This document shows positions 10,130-19,376 of a stretch of 64,000 nucleotides of DNA, in pieces; the first letter of the stretch is position 1, and the number at the start of each line of letters is the position of its first letter. The notes under the pieces were generated by a model that saw nothing but the letters and a program-made list of their open reading frames with translations, was not told the origin of the DNA and made no database searches. The stretch spans positions 14,885,134 to 14,949,133 of the forward strand of contig CM033401.1 in the NCBI GenBank assembly GCA_019426215.1. The letters run 5' to 3'. The stretch comes from Buddleja alternifolia. Lineage: Eukaryota; Streptophyta; Magnoliopsida; Lamiales; Scrophulariaceae. The translations under genes and the position numbers were made by a program.

Positions 10130-11883
10130 ATGGATTGTGAACAGATATTAAATGCTCTTGTGGACACCACATCTAACCTGAATGTTGCATCTGACCCTGA
10201 AATACCCCAGTTGAACTTTGAGGAAATAAATGCCTTTACTCTTATAGGAAGAATCCTCTCTGAAAAATCCTTCAAGCCCAATGCAGTTAAAAATACTCTT
10301 TTGAAAGCGTGGAATCCCCGTTTTGGGATGGAGATGAACTCTGTTGAGGAGAATAAATATGCGTTCATTTTTAAGGAGAAAAGTGATCTCGATAAAGTGC
10401 TGAACATGGCTCCGTGGTCCTTTAGGGGTCATTTGGTGATCCTCCGTCAATGGGATCCAGACGAATCAGTGGAAAATATCAACCTGGATTCAGCTCTGTT
10501 CTGGGTTCAAGTTCGGAATCTGCCTGTTCGATCTATAAACACTGCTACTGCTAAGATCATTGGTGATACTATTGGCAGATTCGTCAAGACTGATCTGGTT
10601 TCTGAAAGCCAGAGATGGAGGAAAGCCCTTCGTATCAGGGTTGAGTTAAATGTTCACAAACCTCTCACTGATTCCATTAAATTCCAAAACCTACAAGGTA
10701 ATGTTATTTGTGTTGAAATCCAGTACGAAAGGCTGTCGGACTTCTGCTTTCGATGTGGCTTAATCGGCCATAAATTCCCTTCGTGTCCTAATGCTATAAA
10801 CCCTTCCATCCCTCCTGATAACTCCTCATTCCCCTTTGGTCCCTGGTTAAGATCGGAAAGTACACTGTCTGTTAAACCGTCTTCCCCTCCCTCTCAAATC
10901 TCACCGATGGCCGTGGAGGTTTCTGGTAACAACCCCATACCAATAAACCCTAACCCTAAAACCTCACAAAACCCTAAAAACCTTACTCAAAACAGCCATG
11001 TTGACCCATGCAAGGATAGTACAGAGCGCCTTAATGTGGCGTGCCAATTAGGAAGCAACACGTGTAGCGTCCAGCTGCAAAATCCTCGTACCTCTCAACC
11101 CTCTCTCCTCCCGTCCCCATCAAAACCATTAATTGCTGAAGATTTGAACCCTGATAATCCAGATTGCCCTATGGCAACATTAATTGTTCCTGACATGATG
11201 GGATATCAGCTCTCCTCTTTCTCGCCTAGTAGCTCTAGGAATGCTATGGAACGGGCCCAAGAGAAAGGTAAAGGGCCCATGGTTTCTAAAAACCTTAAGC
11301 TAAATATAATAGCCCAAAACCTCTTGCTTCACCAAAGCCCAAAACCCACCATAGCCCAAAATATAAATCTTCCCCTCCAAATCAGCCTAACCAGCCCGTC
11401 TACTCTTCACCTGAGATTGGGCCGATTTCTACCCTCATTAAACGACCAAACCCTGAGGTTATTGCTCCGGATTACCCAAAAAAACCCAAAATGCTTATAA
11501 AAGACAACCCACACCCTGAAACCCATTTTGACTGTGATAGCCCAAATTCTCAGTTAATCATCCCTGAACCCAAAAATTATTACCCACCCCAAAACTGTAA
11601 TGCTATCCTCGAATCCTTTGAGAACGTTCCATTTGATATGATTCACTCGGTCTCAACTATGCATCATATCAATGGGGATAACTCGGAAGTTAACATGATG
11701 TCGGAGAATAAAGTTATTGTGACAGAACGGAAAATCACGAAGTGGAAGCGATTGGCCAGAAATCGTTTTGTTAAATTGAATGAAAGTCTGTTTGTTGATG
11801 AAGAAAACCCTTGTGGTACTGCAGGAAGCCCAAAAAAATTGAACCCCTCTGTTGTAGCCGACCCGGCAGGGTCGAGGAAATAG
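10130..11883 (+). pseudogene. LINE ORF1 (DUF4283 + CCHC zinc knuckle), frameshifted
   Basis: Starts at ATG 10130. The first about 200 residues form the DUF4283-type RNA-binding domain of plant L1 ORF1 proteins, followed by the zinc knuckle FCFRCGLIGHKFPSCP (about residues 204-219) and a long P/S/N-rich tail. The frame ends at 11500. From about 11310 the meaningful proline-rich sequence continues in another frame, which stays open through 11881-11883, so one indel near 11300-11330 has split a protein of about 580 residues. ORF2 starts 5 bases after the ORF1 stop, the usual close spacing. ORF1 protein binds LINE RNA and acts as a chaperone during target-primed reverse transcription; this copy would make only a truncated form. 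Confidence 0.85.
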
Positions 11884-11888
11884 TCTCC

Positions 11889-14800
11889 ATGCGTATCCTC
11901 TCCTGGAATTATCGTGGGATCGCCCATCCCACGACAAGAAGAACTCTTAGGGCGCTCCTATCGGACCTCAAACCGGATATTGTCTTCTTAAGCGAACTGA
12001 AATCATCTCTTCTCTCCCCCCTTTCTTCTCTTCTCTCCTCTCTCAACTTCTCTAGCCAGCATTTTGTTCCTCCCATTGGCTTCTCAAGAGGTCTATGCAT
12101 GGCATGGGAATCTCACATTGACATCCAAATTACAGTTCACATAAAATTCCTGATAAATTCCCTCGTTACCCCTCTGAATAATTCCCCTCCCTGGCAATTC
12201 ACGTGTGTGCATGGCCCTTATCTTTCCATGGCCAAACCTAAATTTTGGAGTCTGCTTGAAGCAATTGGTAACACTTTTGGAGGTCCCTGGGCACTTATTG
12301 GTGACTTTAATGACATCGTTTCCCAATCAGAAAAAAAAGGAGGTCGTCAATTCACATCGTCGTCTTCTGGGGGTCTTAAGGGTTTCATTGACGACGGTGG
12401 TCTGGTGGACCTTGGTTTTGCGGGTACCCCATATACCTGGAACAATAAACCGGATGGTATGGCCAACATCCAGCTTAGACTTGATCGAGGTCTTGCCAAT
12501 TCCTCGTGGATTTCTCTCCTCCCTCATGCATCGGTCACTCACCTTCCTGCCATCAACTCTGACCACAAACCTCTCCTCCTTATTACTGACCCTTCCAAGC
12601 TTAGTGGACCTAAACCCTTCCGTTTTGAAAACATGTGGACTCGTGACGCATCTTGTAGACAAGTTATTGTCGACTCGTGGTCCCTCCTCCCTAATACGGC
12701 TCGTCACTCGTTGTTCTTCAAGACATATTGGGACATCATTGGTAACGATGTGACAAACGCTGTAATCCATTTCTTTAAAACTGGCCTCCTCCTAAAAGCC
12801 ATGAATCATACCTTCATAACCCTTATCCCGAAAAATGAAAAAGCCAATAAAGTGGAACAATTCCGGCCTATTAGCCTGTGTAACGTGAGTTATAAGATCA
12901 TTTCCAAAATCATGGCGCAACGTATTAAACCTTTGCTTGACAAAATCATTTCCCTTACACAAATGGCCTTCGTCCCGGGTAGAAACATTACTGATAATTC
13001 CATAATTACCCACGAAATTATGCATAAGATTACTTCCTATAAAGGTGAAGAGGGGCTGTTAGCCATGAAATTAAATATGGCAAAAGCGTATGATAGGGTG
13101 GAATGGGTTCTTTTGATTGATATTCTCGGAAAATTTGGTTTTCATCCGACTTTTGTAAACTGGATTAAGATGTGCGTTTCTTCATCTAGTTTTTCTACCC
13201 TTATCAATGGTGCCCCTTTTGGTTATTTTTGCCCTTCGAGAGGAATAAGGCAAGGTGACCCTCTATCACCTTACTTATTTCTCTTCTATTTTGATTTGTT
13301 CTCCCGTCTGCTTAATAGGGCTGAAGGTGCACACTCCCTTGTGGGCATCAAAATCTCTCAGAGCAGCCCCCCCATTTCTCATATTATGTATGCGGATGAC
13401 CTGTTGATTTTTGGGCAAGCTAAGGAGGACAATGTGGAGTGCATTTCGGATTGTATCTCGATCTATGAATCTTGGTCCGGTCAAATGGTGAGCAAAGAAA
13501 AATCAGTCATCCATTTTAGCAACACCATAAATCAAGTGAAAAGGCAGGCTATTTGCCTTAAGTTGGGCTTCCGGGAGTGTAATCACAAAAGTAAGCACTT
13601 GGGATTCCCGTTCTGTAAACCGGCATCTAGAGTTAAGGAGTTTGATGATTTGATCAATTGTGTGGGAAAAAAACTGAGTGGGTGGAAAGCAAGGAATCTG
13701 TCCTATACGGGACGTAATGTGTTGATTAAAGGGGTCGCTCAATCTATCCCCATATACTTTTTGTCGCTTCATGATATTCCAGTCACGGTCTGTGAGAAGT
13801 TAGATAGGATGTTCAGGAATTTTTGGTGGGGTGACAAAGACGGAAAGGGTAATCTTCGACTTTGTAGTTGGAATTTTATTTGTTCTCCTAAAGAGTTTGG
13901 GGGTTTGGGACTGCGTAAGTTGAGGGATATGAATCGGGCTTTGGTCTCTAAATTGGCTTGGAAAATTTGTGTAGAGTCCTCCCTTTGGACTAACTTTTTG
14001 AGATCCAAATATCTTCGAGATACCCATTTTTTGGATCAGAATGAGACGCCGAGGTCCTCCTCTAAAATTTGGAAGAGCATTATGGCTAGTAAAGATAGTA
14101 TAAAGAAAGGTCTTTGTTTTACGGTATCTCCTTCAAACTTCATTCGCACCTGGATAGACCCCTGGATCCCCTTTATTTCTGGCTTCAAACCTCCTGATAC
14201 CCTACTGAATGAAGAAAGGGAGGCGCAGTCGTACCTGGTTAATTATTTTATTGATCAACCCTCCTTGAACTGGAATGTTTCTGCCCTCAATATGTTTTTC
14301 CAATCCCAGATTGTTTCGAAAATTCTTAAAATCAGAATTCCATCTTTGATGGAACCCCGGAGGATTCTTTGGATCCCTTCCAAAAATGGAAAGTTTTCGG
14401 TGGCTAGTTCATATCTTACCGATAATGGTGAAAGGTTTGTTGGTAATCAACGAGGAGAAACCTTGTTTTGGAAGGCGTTCTGGAAGACCCGGGTTCATGA
14501 ACATTTTAAAATATTTTTGTGGAGGGTTCTGGTGGAAGCAATCCCCACTGGAGCCCACCTAAACAGAATCATCCAGGAGTTTGATCCTACTTGTATCCTT
14601 TGTCATGCGAGTGTAGAAACAACTGAACATATTTTTTTGTTTTGCCCGGTTGCGAGAAATGCGTGGTGGAGATCTAAATGGGGTTTTAAAACAGATTCGT
14701 TTGTGGGCAAGAGCATGTTTGAGTTTGTTGCATTCCTGTTAGACAAAGATAACCATTCATTCTCCGATGATAGTCAGCAGCTTGAATTCCTCCAGTTTGC

Positions 14801-15479
14801 TGTTTGTCTTATGGACTCCCTATGGCGTAATAGGAATAATCACTTGCATGGTAATGTTTTAATCCCATTGGATAAATTGGTTGCTGGAACTGAATCAAAA
14901 GCTTTAGAACACCTTTCTGCCCAGCTGACTTCCAGAAAGCGGAACATTATTATGGACAGGATGTCCCAAACCTCTCCCTTAGGACCTGAGTCACTTAGAG
15001 TAAGTGTGGATGCAGCTTTTAAAAATGGTAACATGTGCTCTAGAGTGGTGGTTAGGGATGTGTCAAACCACATCCTCTTTGCAGCAGCCTTGTTAAATGT
15101 TGTTGTGGATGCCCGTGATGCCGAACTCCAAGCGATTCGGGAAGCGTGCAATTGGCTTGAAGGAGCCCCGTTTCCTAGTATAAAGTTTGAAAGTGACTGT
15201 TTGGGGATGATTAGGGGTATTCGGAACCTAAATGAAATTCTGGACTGGAGATACGAGACTCTCTCGTTAGATCTTCACGCGATCTTTGGTTCCAAGCCGG
15301 GCTGGAGTATGGAATTTATTAAACGTGACTGTAATATGTTGGCACACAATATTTGTCAATGGGGTTTAGCTAGGAATTGGAAAGGGATTATCCCTTTAAA
15401 CCTTTTACCTACTGATTTGTTTTGTAATGAGGGAGTTATCTCCCCAGACTATGTTCCCTTCTTTGCTGGTTTAATTTAA
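11889..15479 (+). CDS. LINE ORF2: endonuclease, reverse transcriptase, zf-RVT, RNase H (open but catalytically damaged)
   Basis: 1196 residues from ATG 11889. The N-terminal apurinic-type endonuclease shows RILSWN, a SEL glutamate, the GDFND motif (about 138-142) and the terminal NSDHKP motif (about 222). Reverse transcriptase has the PISLCN block, the FVPGRN block, GDPLSPYLF and YADD (residues 501-504). The zf-RVT domain (about 858-935) and a C-terminal RNase H follow. Two defects: the linker between the FRFENMW block and FFKTYWDIIGNDV is far shorter than in L1-type ORF2 proteins, where roughly 200 residues normally intervene; and the motif A aspartate is asparagine (KLNMAKAYDRVEW, N396, codon AAT at 13074-13076). 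The frame stays open, so the loss of function is by missense and deletion only. Confidence 0.88.
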   Translation: MRILSWNYRGIAHPTTRRTLRALLSDLKPDIVFLSELKSSLLSPLSSLLSSLNFSSQHFVPPIGFSRGLCMAWESHIDIQITVHIKFLINSLVTPLNNSPPWQFTCVHGPYLSMAKPKFWSLLEAIGNTFGGPWALIGDFNDIVSQSEKKGGRQFTSSSSGGLKGFIDDGGLVDLGFAGTPYTWNNKPDGMANIQLRLDRGLANSSWISLLPHASVTHLPAINSDHKPLLLITDPSKLSGPKPFRFENMWTRDASCRQVIVDSWSLLPNTARHSLFFKTYWDIIGNDVTNAVIHFFKTGLLLKAMNHTFITLIPKNEKANKVEQFRPISLCNVSYKIISKIMAQRIKPLLDKIISLTQMAFVPGRNITDNSIITHEIMHKITSYKGEEGLLAMKLNMAKAYDRVEWVLLIDILGKFGFHPTFVNWIKMCVSSSSFSTLINGAPFGYFCPSRGIRQGDPLSPYLFLFYFDLFSRLLNRAEGAHSLVGIKISQSSPPISHIMYADDLLIFGQAKEDNVECISDCISIYESWSGQMVSKEKSVIHFSNTINQVKRQAICLKLGFRECNHKSKHLGFPFCKPASRVKEFDDLINCVGKKLSGWKARNLSYTGRNVLIKGVAQSIPIYFLSLHDIPVTVCEKLDRMFRNFWWGDKDGKGNLRLCSWNFICSPKEFGGLGLRKLRDMNRALVSKLAWKICVESSLWTNFLRSKYLRDTHFLDQNETPRSSSKIWKSIMASKDSIKKGLCFTVSPSNFIRTWIDPWIPFISGFKPPDTLLNEEREAQSYLVNYFIDQPSLNWNVSALNMFFQSQIVSKILKIRIPSLMEPRRILWIPSKNGKFSVASSYLTDNGERFVGNQRGETLFWKAFWKTRVHEHFKIFLWRVLVEAIPTGAHLNRIIQEFDPTCILCHASVETTEHIFLFCPVARNAWWRSKWGFKTDSFVGKSMFEFVAFLLDKDNHSFSDDSQQLEFLQFAVCLMDSLWRNRNNHLHGNVLIPLDKLVAGTESKALEHLSAQLTSRKRNIIMDRMSQTSPLGPESLRVSVDAAFKNGNMCSRVVVRDVSNHILFAAALLNVVVDARDAELQAIREACNWLEGAPFPSIKFESDCLGMIRGIRNLNEILDWRYETLSLDLHAIFGSKPGWSMEFIKRDCNMLAHNICQWGLARNWKGIIPLNLLPTDLFCNEGVISPDYVPFFAGLI

Positions 15480-15494
15480 TGATCTTTGATTATC

Positions 15495-15505
15495 AAAAAA
15501 AAAAA
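15495..15505 (+). other. LINE poly(A) tail
   Basis: A run of 11 A directly before the 3' target duplication, the mark of LINE retroposition. Confidence 0.8.
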
Positions 15506-15614
15506 GACCCTTACACACCTCTCACATCTTATAGTCATCCGAGTTACAAATTTTTTATTATCAATGTCTTACAGACTTCATAATCTTATTTTATTCAAAC
15601 ATCTCAAAAGCTTA

Positions 15615-16147
15615 GGCTCTGTTTGTTTATGTTTTTGAGATAAAATTCTGAAAATTTCTCGGGAAATGCGTACTACATGGATTCGTGTGAGAATTGATGT
15701 GATGTGTGTTATGTTTGTTTATGTTTTTAAATAGTGGTTGAGATTTGTAAAATGTGTCAAATCAATAATAATTGGTTGATGTATGATGAGTTAAATAATT
15801 GAGTTAGTTATCTGTGTAATGATTATGTGAATAAATAAATAATAGAATAAGATAGATAGATATATAAAGTTAATTTAATATTAATATATTTTGAAATTTG
15901 AAGTTTATTATTAATATATAGTAAAAGTGGAAGATTGAATAAAAAATTAATGATTGGAGGAAATGATGTTGATTGATAAATGTGTGAAATGATTGATATA
16001 GTGAGTGATAGGTAGTTATATGGGGGATTGAAAAAGTTAAGTTGAAAAACGTAGAATTTAGATGAAAATGGTTTGTGTTGTGGATTTTTAGAATTTTGTG
16101 ATCCAGGATATTGAAAATGGAATTTGAATACATAAACAAACAAGGCC
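15615..16147 (+). mobile_element. MITE 1 (Harbinger/Tourist type, 533 bp)
   Basis: Terminal inverted repeats GGCTCTGTTTGTTTATGTTT and, read in reverse, GGCCTTGTTTGTTTATGTAT, flanked by TTA at 15612-15614 and 16148-16150. TTA duplications are typical of PIF/Harbinger. No coding capacity; the open frames inside are AT-rich chance runs. It is related to MITE 4. Confidence 0.75.
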
Positions 16148-16150
16148 TTA

Positions 16151-16352
16151 GGCTCCGTATGGTCATGTTTTCTGAGTTAAATTCTTAGTTTTTCTTGAAA
16201 AATGTGTATTATAAAAATTCGTGTGAAAATATTGACTTTTATTGTTTGTTTGGATGTGTTTTGAGAAAATAGTTGGAAGTGGTGTTTGATGTGACATAAA
16301 GTTGAATTTTATTGAGATTTGATATATAAAGTGATTGAATTAATTATGAATG

Positions 16353-16386
<34 letters not shown>

Positions 16387-16674
16387 TTGATATAAAGTAT
16401 GTGTGTGTGTGTGTATATATACATATATATTTAGTTATTATAAAATATGATAAAGTAAGAAAGAGAATTAGTTGAAAAGTGGGATAGTGTAATTAATGAT
16501 GAAAGATTGTGAATTGATTGAAATAGTGAAATGATTGGTTGTTGTGTAGGGGAATGTGTAATAGGATTTAAAATTTGAGTATTTTCTGTAAAAATTTCCT
16601 AGAAGTGTGCATTTTCATTTTCTGGTGATCCAGAAAATGAAAATGCAATTCTGAAAACATAACCATATGTAGCC
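16151..16674 (+). mobile_element. MITE 2 (Harbinger/Tourist type, 524 bp)
   Basis: Begins GGCTCCGTATGGTCATGTTT and ends, in reverse, GGCTACATATGGTTATGTTT. It is flanked by TTA at 16148-16150 and 16675-16677, so it shares one TTA with MITE 1 and one with MITE 3. It contains (TA)n at 16356-16383 and a GT-rich run. No coding capacity. Confidence 0.75.
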
Positions 16675-16677
16675 TTA

Positions 16678-17340
16678 GGCTCCGTCTGGTTATGTTTTTT
16701 GAGTTGCATTTTTATTTTTTGGATCACCAAAAAATGAAAATGCACACTCCAAGGTAAATTTCACAGAAAATACTCAGGCCTTGTTTGTTTATGTTTTCAA
16801 ATCTCATTTTCAGTTTTCAGGATCACAAAATTCTAAAAATTCACACTTCAAACTATTCTCAATCAAATTTACCATCTTTCAAATTCACTTTTTCATTTTC
16901 CAATATAACCACCTATCAATCACCAGATTCATCATTTCACACAATCATTAATCAATATTAATTTTTTTTACACTATTTTTCTCTTTCTCTTTCATTCTTT
17001 TTAATCAATCAACCCATCACACATCAACTAATAATTAGTGATTAGCCACATGTTACAAATTTCAACCATATTCTAAAAACATAAACAAACACACTAACAT
17101 ATCACATCAAATTCATACGAATATTCATAGTACGCATTCCCCGAAATTTTTTCAAGATTTGAACTAAAAAACATAAACAAACAAAACCTCAACTTTTAAA
17201 TCCTACTACACATTCCCTTATATAACAATCAATTATTTCATCCTTTCAATTAATTCACAATCTTTCATCATTAATTACACTATCCCACTTTCCAACTCAT
17301 ACTCTTTCTTATTTTATCATATTTTATATAATAAAAATGC
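16678..17340 (+). mobile_element. MITE 3, left part (homologous to MITE 2 in inverse orientation)
   Basis: Begins GGCTCCGTCTGGTTATGTTT after TTA (16675-16677) and matches the reverse complement of MITE 2's right half, up to about 17340. It is interrupted by MITE 4 (16777-17188). The matching other half lies 15 kb away at about 32480-32748, followed by TTA, so later insertions have split this MITE. Confidence 0.7.
16777..17188 (+). mobile_element. MITE 4, nested in MITE 3 (412 bp)
   Basis: Terminal inverted repeats GGCCTTGTTTGTTTATGTTT and, in reverse, GGTTTTGTTTGTTTATGTTT, flanked by TCA at 16774-16776 and 17189-17191. The MITE 3 sequence reads on across the single TCA, which proves nesting. 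Related to MITE 1. Confidence 0.75.
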
Positions 17341-17965
17341 ATATTCAATTTTCCAAAATTTTTAATTATTATTATTAAATAATATTTAATTCGAATAATT
17401 GAAAAAAAAAGATGTATAAGAAAAGTACTAAGATGCACATTACATATCTTATAGTTTTTTATTTTAAATTTAAAAATTACATTAAAATTATCATAGTATC
17501 ACTAGTAATAGTTGGCCATGCTTTTACTAAAATCATGTACAATATTGTGTGATTTATAGTTTCATTTTAATAATTTTGTTGGTTGTTTATTGGATTTTAA
17601 GTTATACCTTTTTTAACTTCGTAATATTCAATAATTACCGACTCAATCTCGATTGTTTCAGTTTGGTACTAATGTGGTACTTAATAGGGGCACCCACGAG
17701 CCGAGTCTCGCCAAATTTCTTGACTCAAGCTCGAGTCAATATTTATAAAACATTATATGGAACATTAAATTGGCCTTCGATCAATTTGGGAATAAAACAT
17801 TATATGTAAATGGAAAAAGTAATAGAGAACTAGTTATGCTCCAATAAAATTAAGTACATATTTCATAAAATATTGCAATTACCATAGTGAGTTAGGTATT
17901 TGTAATTTCAATTATAAGAGGGTAAGTTTGTGTAATTACCTATTATAGTAGTGGGTGTTGGTATA
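17341..17965. other. AT-rich DNA between MITE 3 and the Athila-like element
   Basis: No gene or recognisable element. It interrupts MITE 3 together with 32084-32480, so these two blocks were probably one inserted segment, later split by the Athila-like element with duplication of GTATA (17961-17965 and 32079-32083). Confidence 0.4.
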
Positions 17966-18153
17966 TGATACGAGTCATTTTTGCACGTGCTTTTAGCCCT
18001 TTTGTTGACGACTTAGGTCCATTTATAGCTTGAATTGTGTCACTCGTACCTTTAATATGTGTGTTAAGTGAATTCAGGTGTTAAGCGAAGATACACAAAG
18101 AAAAGGGCGAAAGACGGCATTTCAAACGAACTCTAGAGAAGCATTCGCACGCT

Positions 18154-18373
18154 GGCGCCTAGGCGCCACATTACTTACGCCAGGGCGCCAGCCGAAGAAA
18201 AGAAGAGGCAACCCACGTAGTACGGCGCCTAGGCGCCACACATCCGGCTCCTAGGCGCCGTCACGTCCGCGCCCGAGCGCCGTCATACGCGCGCCTGGGC
18301 GTCGCCCGACTTTTCCCCCAAGGAACTCCTGCCACGTAGGCGGCGCCTAGGCGCCGATCCATCCGCGCTTGGG
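18154..18373. repeat. Palindrome array (GCGCC-YR-GGCGCC units) in U3 of the 5' LTR
   Basis: About eight units in 220 bp. Perfect palindromes are TGGCGCCTAGGCGCCA (18154-18169), GGCGCCTAGGCGCC (18224-18237) and CGGCGCCTAGGCGCCG (18341-18356). Variants with centres TG, CA-like and CG lie between them near 18177-18190, 18246-18260, 18270-18282, 18289-18305 and 18364-18376. The array ends about 25 bp before the TATA box. The same array is in the 3' LTR and two internal spacers. Confidence 0.85.
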
Positions 18374-18398
18374 CACCTTTGTAACCGTTTTTGGAAGC

Positions 18399-18405
18399 TA
18401 TAAAA
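18399..18405 (+). promoter_or_regulatory. TATA box of the Athila-like LTR
   Basis: TATAAAA, conserved at 31125-31131 in the 3' LTR, immediately downstream of the palindrome array, which therefore lies in the upstream promoter region. Confidence 0.6.
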
Positions 18406-19358
18406 GGAAATTTTAAGCTCATTTGAAGGGTTCGAATTCCTGGGGATTGAAGGCATATTTTTGGGTTTTTGAGCCACTTTATCATCAATTGGAAGGAGAA
18501 GGAAAGAGATTTAGTTAGAGATTGAAGATCAAAAGCAAGGATTCATCACCAAGCAATCGAGGGAGTTTTCATTATTTGCATTTACATGTTTATTTACATG
18601 AATATGTATATGTTTGTATTGGATTTTCTTAAAGCCTTGATGAGAGGCTAAATTGTAGTACTAAGGCCATGTGAAGGCCTATTTTACAAATCATTATATG
18701 TGAAGTGAATTTTCGTATTAATTCTCCTATTACTTTGTGTGTTGATTTTGTGCTTTTATCCCAATCATATGCTTGATCACCATATGCTTGCTATTGTGCC
18801 TATTCTATCCATTCGAAAGAACATAGGTTAGGGTGCAACAAGAATCAACACATCATCCGAAACTAATGTGGAATTGCCCCTAGAAATAAGTAAAGATTTT
18901 CGGGTGCTGTTGGCCGGATTTATCCTGGGGAATTCTAGAACGTTAATGCGTGGTTATTGATTAGATTCTCGAATAAACATATTTAGGGAACCGTCAATTA
19001 ATCATAGGATTATTATGAGCCGAGACATCGGGTAATAGTCAATTAAGGTTTTTTCCACCAAAGTAATAGGAGTCTAATAATTCGAAGAGTAGCTCACGTA
19101 TATTGATGAGTAGATTATGTTGTAGCATGTGCCTTAGCCATTTTATCACTCTTGAGATTTAATCTATAGTCCGTTTCTCTTTTGTTCTTCGCTTGCTTAC
19201 TCGTTTTATTACAATTTACTTTTGTCCATTTTCATTAATCATAAACTAAAATACCTAGTCCTTGTGGTTCGACAACCCGGACTTTTAGTCCACTTTTATT
19301 ACTATCACGACTAGTGCACTTGCTACTACGCACGTTAGCATTTAGCGTGTCAAGTTTT

Positions 19359-19376
19359 TGGCGCCGTTGCCGAGGA
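19359..19376 (+). other. Primer binding site (tRNA-Asp type), interrupted by a LINE
   Basis: TGGCGCCGTTGCCGAGGA lies 6 bases after the 5' LTR. It matches the tRNA-Asp primer site typical of Athila/Tat elements apart from one A for G. The last 8 bases recur as GCCGGGGA at 20933-20940, on the far side of the LINE tail. Confidence 0.8.

Larger units (their letters stand above)
9865..15504 (+). mobile_element. Full-length plant L1-type LINE with target-site duplication and poly(A)
   Basis: Two ORFs (10130-11883 and 11889-15479) are followed after only 15 bases by a short poly(A) (15495-15505). The flanking duplication GACCCTTACACACCT, extending to AAGACCC at its 5' side, is at 9848-9864 and 15504-15520. 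The 5' leader (9865-10129) is C/T-rich. The element looks complete at both ends but is crippled: ORF1 carries a frameshift, and ORF2 has lost an internal block and a catalytic aspartate. Confidence 0.93.
17966..19352 (+). repeat. 5' LTR of the Athila-like element (1387 bp)
   Basis: TGATACGAGTC to GCGTGTCA, preceded by GTATA. A palindrome array lies at 18154-18373 and a TATA box at 18399-18405. Differences from the 3' LTR are mostly transitions, with no net length change. Confidence 0.93.

Noticed and set aside
15823..16166. Minus-strand open frames of about 100 codons
   Set aside because: They lie wholly inside the AT-rich MITE 1 and show low-complexity residues only.
18154..18373. CRISPR-like array
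   Set aside because: Repeats are short, variable palindromes with uneven spacing in a plant retrotransposon LTR; no cas gene and no constant repeat.
18261..18488. Arginine/alanine-rich open frames on the minus strand of both LTRs
   Set aside because: They run through the palindrome array and promoter; GC-rich repeats keep frames open by chance, and no family resemblance is seen.
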